Assembly (NCBI GenBank): GCA_023145935.1
Contig: JAGLDB010000157.1
Coordinates: 1 to 5,057, forward strand
Reading direction: 5' to 3'
Source of the DNA: Candidatus Sabulitectum sp.
Lineage (GTDB): Bacteria > Fermentibacterota > Fermentibacteria > Fermentibacterales > Fermentibacteraceae
Length of the DNA: 5,057 bases
A program made the translations under genes and the position numbers. Positions 1-3,417 of the stretch are shown here, piece by piece. Under the pieces are notes generated by a model. It worked only from the letters and a program-made list of their open reading frames with translations, was not told where the DNA came from and did not search any database. Within the stretch, counting starts at the first letter, position 1; every line of letters begins with the position of its first letter.

Positions 1-909
1 CAGGAAATACCACCGTTCTTCAATGTTGAGGGGTTCGACTTCAAGGGTGATACTCTGTTTGTAAGCGACCCTGCAGATCAGTCTCTAGCTGCTGTTTCAC
101 TTACCTCCGGCCTGCAGATCTGGAAAGCGGGGGAACAGGGCGAGGGGCCGGGGCATTTCAACGGTATCTGTGAAATTGCAGCCGGACCTTCCAGAATCGC
201 AGTCTGCGACATGGGAAACAGCAGAGTTACACTGCTGAATTATTCCGGTGAGTTCCTCACTGATATTCCTGTTCAATGCCCGTTCGATGTGATGTGGAAA
301 GGCGACACTCTTTTTGTCCTCAGCCTTGCTGAAAGCAAGCCTTTGAATATGTACAATGCAGATGGCGAGTTCCTTGACTCGTGCGGTGAACTTCCCGAAG
401 AGTTGGATCTGTTAGCCTATGCGAACAGACACCTCCATGGAATGGTTACCCCTGATGGAAATGTTCTTGTGATCTCCCGTTTCGTTGGCGGAATATGGAA
501 GATCGACCCTGCCACCGGTGCAACTGAATTGTTTTCAGAAATCTCACTGCCTCAAGGTGAAATGGTGAATGATCTGGCAAGTGGCTCCTTTATGGTTCTC
601 TGCCGTGATGTGTTTATTGGTCCTGATGGAATGGTGAATGTAATTCTTCCTGTGTTCACAGAAGAAGGCGGCAACCTGTTTGACGGTGGAGAGATGCAGC
701 AGACATCCGCAGTCCACAGGTACAACTGGGATGGCAAGTATCTGGACAGCTGGGTAATCCATGGTACTGTTGGTGTAGTTCTGGTCCACGAGAATCTGCT
801 CTATTCCGCAGACAGATACGCAGATGGTGTTGTGATTGGTCACCATGTAACTGGATTGGATCGGAGCATTCCTGTTGATGCTGACGAAGGCACATCACAG
901 TCTTCATAA
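1..909 (+). CDS. 6-bladed beta-propeller / NHL-like repeat protein, 5' end missing
   Basis: The reading frame is open from the first base, so the true start lies upstream; 302 residues are visible before TAA at 907-909. The protein shows repeated beta-strand units of the propeller type: GDTLFVSDP near residue 16, a GEGPGHF turn at 47-53 followed by an IAVCDMGNSRV strand pair, KGDTLFVLS near 100, PDGNVLVISR near 152 and a late LYSADRYADG unit. The GxGPGxF turn followed by 'D..N.R...' is a hallmark of NHL and BF4221-like 6-bladed propellers. Such proteins are usually exported or periplasmic ligand- or protein-binding scaffolds, but any signal peptide would be in the missing part. No catalytic motif is visible and the ligand is unknown. 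An internal ATG at 211 would cut through the repeats and is not a credible start. The gene converges on hicA, with 39 bases between the two stops. Confidence 0.8.
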   Translation, partial: QEIPPFFNVEGFDFKGDTLFVSDPADQSLAAVSLTSGLQIWKAGEQGEGPGHFNGICEIAAGPSRIAVCDMGNSRVTLLNYSGEFLTDIPVQCPFDVMWKGDTLFVLSLAESKPLNMYNADGEFLDSCGELPEELDLLAYANRHLHGMVTPDGNVLVISRFVGGIWKIDPATGATELFSEISLPQGEMVNDLASGSFMVLCRDVFIGPDGMVNVILPVFTEEGGNLFDGGEMQQTSAVHRYNWDGKYLDSWVIHGTVGVVLVHENLLYSADRYADGVVIGHHVTGLDRSIPVDADEGTSQSS

Positions 910-933
910 TTCATCAGATCTGAATCAATTCCC

Positions 934-969
934 GAGCACCTGTGTTTGTCATTGCAGGCCCAGGTGCTT
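934..969. repeat. Inverted repeat at the convergent propeller/hicA junction
   Basis: AGCACCTG at 935-942 is the exact reverse complement of CAGGTGCT at 961-968, and G934/T969 adds a wobble pair; the loop is 18 bases. The repeat covers the 3' end of hicA, including its stop codon. Neither strand has a T-run after the stem, so it is not a textbook intrinsic terminator, although it could slow polymerase or protect mRNA 3' ends. A separate 10-base palindrome, TCAGATCTGA, lies at 914-923 just after the propeller gene's stop. Confidence 0.45.
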
Positions 970-1128
970 CAGGATATGCCTGGCAAGCTTATTATCAATT
1001 TCGCTGTGTCTCGGAACCGGATGCTTCATCCCGGTAGCCGGATTGATGTAAATATCGTGTCTACTTCCGTGACGAAGCAGATAGCAACCTCTTTTCAGAA
1101 GAGACTTTATGAGATCTTTCCGCTTCAC
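949..1128 (-). CDS. hicA: HicA-family mRNA interferase toxin, GTG start
   Basis: This 59-residue protein matches the HicA family along its whole length and is the usual size. HicA is a small double-stranded-RNA-binding-fold endoribonuclease that cuts mRNA and is neutralised by HicB. The N-terminus KRKDLIKSLLKRGCYLL (2-18) is the typical first helix. GSRHDIY (21-27) carries the catalytic histidine at position 24, the position known from characterised HicA toxins. It is followed by P-x-T-G-x-x-H-P-V-P-R-H and the end KLARHILKHLG. All key elements are intact, so the toxin looks functional. Translation starts at GTG 1128-1126 inside the sequence GTGA, which also contains the hicB stop, giving a 4-base overlap. 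There is no strong ribosome-binding site of its own, which suggests coupling to hicB. A short frame with a non-ATG start is easily overlooked. Confidence 0.92.
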   Translation of the reverse strand: MKRKDLIKSLLKRGCYLLRHGSRHDIYINPATGMKHPVPRHSEIDNKLARHILKHLGLQ

Positions 1129-1316
1129 ATTACGATTTCTTTTGTCTCGTACTTTTCCGGTACATCATCCATAGCCATTAAAAGGTATGCATCCTTGATG
1201 TTCTCTTCCAGTTCCTCAATGGTCTCCCCCTGAGTCATTATTTCTGGATGCTCAAGAAGCTTTCCCAGCCAGAATTTATCTGATTTCCAGTAAATCATAT
1301 TCATTCTTGCTTTCAT
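1125..1316 (-). CDS. hicB: HicB-family antitoxin, short form
   Basis: The 63-residue protein has the HicB N-terminal domain (partial RNase H fold): IYWKSDKFWLGKLLEHPEIMTQGETIEELEENIKDAYLLM at about residues 8-47, with the family's 'P-E-x-x-T-Q-G-E-T-x-E-E-x-x-x-N-x-x-D-A' signature. Its role is to bind and block the HicA encoded immediately downstream. It is shorter than HicB proteins that carry a C-terminal ribbon-helix-helix or helix-turn-helix DNA-binding domain, and no such domain is visible. Autorepression by this protein alone is therefore doubtful. Gene order is antitoxin first, the reverse of classical hicAB. ATG 1316 is the first in-frame start after an in-frame TGA 27 bases upstream. 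It has only a weak GGTG before it, and starts at residues 5 or 7 cannot be excluded. Confidence 0.88.
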   Translation of the reverse strand: MKARMNMIYWKSDKFWLGKLLEHPEIMTQGETIEELEENIKDAYLLMAMDDVPEKYETKEIVM

Positions 1317-1342
1317 TTCACCACTCTTTGCATTTCAACTCC
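1313..1342 (-). promoter_or_regulatory. Possible leader mini-ORF with strong ribosome-binding site, coupled to hicB
   Basis: A GGAG (1342-1339) lies five bases upstream of an ATG at 1333-1331, better placed than any site before hicB itself. That ATG opens a six-codon frame (MQRVVK) whose TGA at 1315-1313 overlaps the hicB ATG as ATGA. Ribosomes loaded here would finish on the hicB start codon. The sequence layout is direct observation; use of the mini-ORF is inference. An alternative is that GGAG helps hicB directly, but a spacing of 22 bases is too long for that. Confidence 0.35.
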
Positions 1343-1383
1343 AAAAGAATATTTATGTTTTGCCAAACCAGACCACCTACAAA

Positions 1384-1412
1384 GATTTACATCAACAGAA
1401 AGAAGATGTCAA
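1384..1412 (-). promoter_or_regulatory. Predicted hicBA promoter
   Basis: A perfect TTGACA (1412-1407 on the minus strand) is followed after 17 bases by TAAATC (1389-1384), a poor -10 match with 3 of 6 consensus bases. Initiation would fall near 1377, giving a leader of about 60 bases before hicB. The call rests mainly on the perfect -35, its spacing and its position ahead of a gene that needs a promoter. Confidence 0.4.
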
Positions 1413-1416
1413 CCGG

Positions 1417-1438
1417 GAACGGAGTGATTACTCCGTTC
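1417..1438. repeat. Perfect 9-bp-arm palindrome, candidate operator beside the hicBA -35 box
   Basis: GAACGGAGT at 1417-1425 and ACTCCGTTC at 1430-1438 are exact reverse complements around a 4-base GATT centre. The element ends four bases upstream of the predicted hicBA -35 box. No T-run follows on either strand, so it does not look like a terminator. Position and symmetry suit a dimeric repressor or activator site. Which protein binds is unknown, since the local HicB shows no DNA-binding domain; MazE or a distant regulator are possibilities. Confidence 0.5.
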
Positions 1439-1568
1439 TCATGACAAACTCATCAGGCATTATGCTTCCCGGAACTTTCAAACAGATTCTCCGGTGCTTT
1501 GTTATGGTAGGATACGAGACAGTTAAACTCATAAGGTATACTTTGCTAGATGAAATTCTTCACCAACC

Positions 1569-1597
1569 TTGACTTTGAATAATCTTTGACGTATCTA
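1569..1597 (+). promoter_or_regulatory. Predicted mazEF promoter
   Basis: TTGACT at 1569-1574 (5 of 6 consensus bases) is followed after 17 bases by TATCTA at 1592-1597 (3 of 6). Initiation would lie near 1604, leaving a very short leader before the mazE ribosome-binding site GGGGG at 1610-1614. The -10 box overlaps a palindrome, which is the expected arrangement for an autorepressed TA operon. Confidence 0.45.
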
Positions 1598-1606
1598 CAT
1601 TGTAGA
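1594..1606. promoter_or_regulatory. Palindrome over the mazEF -10 box, probable MazE/MazEF operator
   Basis: TCTACATTGTAGA is a perfect 13-base palindrome (six-base arms around one T) lying across the predicted -10 box and start point of mazEF. MazE dimers, more strongly in complex with MazF, repress their own promoter in characterised systems. From memory, the E. coli mazEF control region contains a very similar TCTACAATGTAGA core within its alternating palindrome; this was not checked here. Only one copy is obvious, so the E. coli alternating arrangement is not evident. Confidence 0.6.
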
Positions 1607-1620
1607 AACGGGGGTCGAAT

Positions 1621-1860
1621 ATGGAAACAACGGTAAAAAAGTGGGGAAACAGTCTCGCAATCAGAATTCCGAAAGTGATTGCAGAAGAACTGTGCATTAA
1701 GAACAACGCAAAGGTTGATCTTCATACTGAGAAAGGCACTCTTGTAGTAAAATCAGTAGAGATCGTCTATAACCTTGATTCTCTTCTTGAAAAGGTGACT
1801 GATGAGAATCTTCACGATGAGACGGACACTGGTGAAAGCGTTGGACGAGAAGAATGGTAA
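1621..1860 (+). CDS. mazE: MazE-family antitoxin (AbrB/SpoVT-type DNA-binding)
   Basis: The 79-residue protein has the swapped-hairpin AbrB-type DNA-binding domain at residues 1-48, with the signature VKKWGNSLAIRIPK (5-18) shared with E. coli MazE (VKRWGNSPAVRIP). The acidic C-terminal tail, about 50-79 and ending NLHDETDTGESVGREEW, resembles the E. coli tail that lies along MazF and blocks its RNA site. E. coli MazE is 82 residues, so this protein is full length. MazE neutralises MazF and represses the operon, probably through the palindrome just upstream. The start is well supported: GGGGG at 1610-1614 lies six bases before the ATG. The stop lies within mazF, a 7-base overlap that keeps the two products coupled. 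Confidence 0.95.
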   Translation: METTVKKWGNSLAIRIPKVIAEELCIKNNAKVDLHTEKGTLVVKSVEIVYNLDSLLEKVTDENLHDETDTGESVGREEW

Positions 1861-2192
1861 AACTGGCACTCCCACCCGGTCGTGGTGAATTAGTCTGGAT
1901 TTCTTTTAGCCCTCAAGCGGATCATGAACAATCAGGAAGAAGACCTGCATTAATTCTTTCTCCCCGAAAATACAATTCACGAATTGGGCTGGCTCTCATG
2001 TGCCCTGTAACTTCCAAGGTAAAGGGTTATCCTTTTGAGGTGCCATTACCAGAGAGCTGCTTAATTGATGGAGTAGTTCTTTCAGACCAGATAAAGAGCC
2101 TTGATTGGCATGCAAGGGAAATAGAATCCATAGAGTTCTTGCCCGAGTCTTTTACAAATATCGTTCTTGGAAAACTAAGAACACTCCTATAA
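1854..2192 (+). CDS. mazF: MazF/PemK-family mRNA interferase toxin
   Basis: The 112-residue protein aligns end to end with E. coli MazF (111 residues). MazF is a sequence-specific single-strand endoribonuclease that cleaves mRNA at short motifs and arrests growth when free of MazE. The core block GELVWISFSP (11-20), EQSGRRPALILSP (25-37), CPVTSKVKGYPFEV (50-63) and DGVVLSDQIKSLDW is intact. R30 and T53 correspond to the catalytic Arg29 and Thr52 of the E. coli enzyme, so the toxin should be active. Cleavage specificity cannot be read from sequence. The ATG lies inside the last codons of mazE, with only a modest purine-rich GGACGAG upstream, which indicates translational coupling. Confidence 0.95.
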   Translation: MVKLALPPGRGELVWISFSPQADHEQSGRRPALILSPRKYNSRIGLALMCPVTSKVKGYPFEVPLPESCLIDGVVLSDQIKSLDWHAREIESIEFLPESFTNIVLGKLRTLL

Positions 2193-2221
2193 ATTCACTA
2201 TCACTACTATCAGATTCCGGT

Positions 2222-2241
2222 ATCGTTTGTGTACGAACGAT
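2222..2241 (+). repeat. Hairpin shortly after mazF
   Basis: ATCGTTTG (2222-2229) pairs with CGAACGAT (2234-2241) around a TGTA tetraloop. The stem is eight base pairs including one G-U. It begins 30 bases after the mazF stop. Only a weak TTCTGCCCTT follows, so it may be a 3'-end stabilising hairpin or a poor terminator. Confidence 0.35.
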
Positions 2242-2324
2242 TCTGCCCTTAATGTTAATGATAACCATGAACCGATTAGGCCATGTTAAACACATGCATA
2301 TATTTACGTAACACCAGAGACCTC

Positions 2325-2366
2325 ATCCGATGAGTATAATCTGGAAGATTATTCTTTTAATCGGAT
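2325..2366. repeat. Nested inverted repeats, possible weak mazEF terminator
   Basis: An inner hairpin (ATAATCT at 2336-2342, loop GGA, AGATTAT at 2346-2352) is followed on + by TCTTTT at 2353-2358, resembling a low-GC intrinsic terminator. An outer exact pair, ATCCGAT at 2325-2331 and ATCGGAT at 2360-2366, encloses the inner stem and the T-rich stretch. A third short hairpin, CTCAT-CCG-ATGAG at 2323-2333, competes with the outer pair. Confidence 0.35.
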
Positions 2367-2445
2367 ACGTCATATCAACCTTGCATGATGAGCAAATTGA
2401 CACATAATAGCTAGCAGTTATTTCTTCTGAATTGATGCACGTAAA

Positions 2446-2482
2446 TTGAAAAGTTTGCTAATTTGTGTATTTTGCGTATATT
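2446..2482 (+). promoter_or_regulatory. Candidate promoter region of the RRM gene
   Basis: TTGAAA at 2446-2451 is followed after 16 bases by TATTTT at 2468-2473. A better -10-like TATATT lies at 2477-2482 but has only a poor -35 at the right distance. Either choice places initiation near 2480-2490 and gives a structured leader of about 90 bases. The TTGACA at 2397-2402 with TATTTC at 2419-2424 is a third option. None is compelling. Confidence 0.25.
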
Positions 2483-2489
2483 ACCGTCA

Positions 2490-2508
2490 ATGTTCTAATT
2501 ATGAACAT
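2490..2508. repeat. 19-base imperfect palindrome near the predicted RRM start point
   Basis: ATGTTC at 2490-2495 and GAACAT at 2503-2508 are exact reverse complements around an AT-rich 7-base centre. The element lies just downstream of the TATATT box, so it could be an operator on DNA or the first hairpin of the leader RNA. Confidence 0.35.
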
Positions 2509-2519
2509 CACCGGGCTTC

Positions 2520-2565
2520 TTTTATGTCGTCGTGAAGATTCGGTAATTTAGATGATGACATAAAA
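2520..2565 (+). promoter_or_regulatory. Long leader hairpin directly before the RRM ribosome-binding site
   Basis: TTTTATGTCGTC (2520-2531) pairs with GATGACATAAAA (2554-2565): 12 pairs, 11 of them Watson-Crick and one G-U, and inner pairs 2532/2553 and 2533/2552 can extend it to 14. The right arm ends one base before the purine-rich ribosome-binding site GAAAGAG at 2567-2573. The loop contains CGGTAAT (2541-2547), the exact complement of ATTACCG at 2480-2486, so a pseudoknot is possible if transcription starts early enough. A role in translation control of the RNA-binding protein is inference. Confidence 0.45.
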
Positions 2566-2578
2566 CGAAAGAGATACA

Positions 2579-2839
2579 ATGAATTTGTACGTAGGAAACC
2601 TCTCTTGGGGCGTAGATGATGACTCACTTAGAACATTCTTCGAGAGCTATGGCGAAGTAACGGATGCAAGAGTTATCACAGACAGAGAAACCGGACGCAG
2701 CCGTGGATTCGGTTTTGTAGAAATGCCTGATGAGGCCGCAAGAAAAGCAATCGCAGATGGTGATAGCAAAGAACTCGATGGAAGAGCTCTTAAAATCAAC
2801 GAAGCTAAGCCTCGTGAAGAAAGACCATCACGCTACTAA
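2579..2839 (+). CDS. Stand-alone RRM-domain RNA-binding protein
   Basis: The 86-residue protein is essentially one RNA recognition motif. RNP2 is LYVGNL at 3-8 and RNP1 is RGFGFVEM at 42-49. The aromatic residues that stack on RNA bases are present: Y4 in RNP2, F44 and F46 in RNP1. A short basic/acidic tail follows ([10 protein letters not shown], 77-86) without the glycine-rich extension seen in some cyanobacterial cold-inducible Rbp proteins. Bacterial single-RRM proteins bind single-stranded RNA in the cytoplasm; several are induced by cold or affect mRNA location and stability, but targets are mostly unknown. GAAAGAG at 2567-2573, five bases from the ATG, is a moderate ribosome-binding site. 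The gene appears monocistronic, with its own structured leader and a strong terminator. Confidence 0.93.
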   Translation: MNLYVGNLSWGVDDDSLRTFFESYGEVTDARVITDRETGRSRGFGFVEMPDEAARKAIADGDSKELDGRALKINEAKPREERPSRY

Positions 2840-2857
2840 TATTGTTTACATGTAGAG

Positions 2858-2890
2858 AAGGGGCGGCTCAAATGAGTCGCCCCTTTTTTT
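2858..2890 (+). terminator. Intrinsic terminator of the RRM gene
   Basis: GGGGCGGCTC (2860-2869) pairs with GAGTCGCCCC (2874-2883) around an AAAT loop, with one G-U, and AA/TT pairs can extend the base. Seven T residues follow at 2884-2890. The stem starts about 20 bases after the RRM stop. On the minus strand the same stem is followed only by TTCTCT, so it may act weakly for the converging flavodoxin transcript. Confidence 0.93.
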
Positions 2891-2911
2891 CAACTGATAC
2901 TGATTCAATAT

Positions 2912-2921
2912 CCAATATTGG
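2912..2921. repeat. 10-base palindrome after the flavodoxin gene
   Basis: CCAATATTGG is a perfect palindrome ten bases beyond the stop of the minus-strand flavodoxin gene. It has no loop and no T-run, so it is not a terminator. It may be a protein-binding site or chance in AT-rich sequence. Confidence 0.25.
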
Positions 2922-2930
2922 TTCACAAAA

Positions 2931-3407
2931 TTACTTAAGTTTCATTTCAGCGACAAAGTCATCTATGGCTGTCATCTGAAGATCCGAAGAGCTGCCCTTT
3001 GATTTCTTGATGATTCTCATTGCCAATTTCTCAATAGGATTCATCTTTTCCCAGTAGATTTCACTACCAAAAAGCTTCTTTGAGATCGCGTGATTGTGAA
3101 TGTCTTTACCAAAAAGCTTGAGGTATCCCCTGCCTGCTTTGCCAGTATCTCCTGAACAGATATACAGTCCGATTTTCTTCTTGAGGAGCTCTTCCCTGTT
3201 CTTCTCGCAGAAAGCGGACATCTCCCGTTGAATTTTCTCCACATAGACTGAGGCACCCAGAACTACGGTGCTGAATGGCGTCAGATCAAATTCTGGAGAG
3301 TCTTTGATGTTCACGCTTTGAACGCTATCTGATGCTTTCTTCTGAAGAATACCGGCACATTTTTCAGCTGTACCATACTTCGTGGTATAAAGAATAACTG
3401 CACTCAT
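2931..3407 (-). CDS. Flavodoxin-domain protein, HemG-like subgroup
   Basis: The 158-residue protein has a flavodoxin fold. Its first strand, AVILYTTKYGTAEKCAGIL (3-21), contains the FMN-phosphate loop TTKYGT (8-13). The second landmark is VVLGASVYVEKIQREMSAF (48-66). IGLYICSGDTGKAG (79-92) lies in the third flavin-contact region, and LFGSEIYWEKMNPIEKLAMRIIKK (112-135) matches the C-terminal part of the Flavodoxin_5 family. That family includes HemG, the quinone-linked protoporphyrinogen oxidase, but many members are uncharacterised. No heme-biosynthesis gene is adjacent, so hemG is not assigned. The start is firm: AAAGGAG at 3419-3413, five bases before the ATG, overlapping the stop of the upstream glycosyltransferase gene. 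It is therefore the second gene of a tight operon. Confidence 0.85.
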   Translation of the reverse strand: MSAVILYTTKYGTAEKCAGILQKKASDSVQSVNIKDSPEFDLTPFSTVVLGASVYVEKIQREMSAFCEKNREELLKKKIGLYICSGDTGKAGRGYLKLFGKDIHNHAISKKLFGSEIYWEKMNPIEKLAMRIIKKSKGSSSDLQMTAIDDFVAEMKLK

Positions 3408-3417
3408 GGCTGCTCCT

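Larger units (their letters stand above)
1317..1620. other. Divergent control region between hicBA and mazEF
   Basis: This 304-base spacer separates two divergently transcribed TA modules. It holds the hicB leader, predicted promoters in both directions and two palindromes, listed separately. A 70-codon open frame crosses it on +, from 1360 to 1572, but it has no ribosome-binding site, no recognisable domain and would run over the hicBA promoter, so it is not called as a gene. The middle part, about 1440-1565, shows nothing recognisable. Confidence 0.6.
2193..2578. other. AT-rich intergenic spacer with several inverted repeats
   Basis: This 386-base gap between mazF and the RRM gene has no credible gene on either strand. 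It contains at least four inverted repeats: 2222-2241, the nested set 2325-2366, 2490-2508 and 2520-2565. A perfect TTGACA at 2397-2402 and several weak promoter-like boxes are also present. The left part presumably contains the mazEF mRNA end, and the right part the promoter and 5' leader of the RRM gene. No strong intrinsic terminator is seen after mazF. Confidence 0.6.

Noticed and set aside
544..907. Three open frames on - inside the propeller gene
   Set aside because: All are antisense shadows of a long propeller frame with clear repeats, and none has a domain or start signal.
946..1233. 95-codon open frame on +
   Set aside because: It lies opposite hicA and part of hicB, which have clear family matches; its own translation shows no domain and no ribosome-binding site.
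1417..1438. Intrinsic terminator
   Set aside because: The stem is strong but neither strand has a T-run after it, and it lies upstream of promoters rather than after a gene.
1360..1572. 70-codon open frame on + between the TA modules
   Set aside because: No recognisable domain and no ribosome-binding site at 1360 or at the internal ATG 1441; it would cross the predicted hicBA promoter and palindrome.
2105..2311. 68-codon open frame on + overlapping mazF
   Set aside because: Out of frame with a complete mazF, with no ribosome-binding site or recognisable domain.
2193..2578. CRISPR array, att site or mobile-element ends in the AT-rich spacer
   Set aside because: The repeats are inverted and all different, with no regularly spaced direct repeats, transposase fragment or tRNA end.
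3041..3256. 71-codon frame on - inside the flavodoxin gene
   Set aside because: Same strand but a different frame from an intact flavodoxin-domain protein; no family resemblance.
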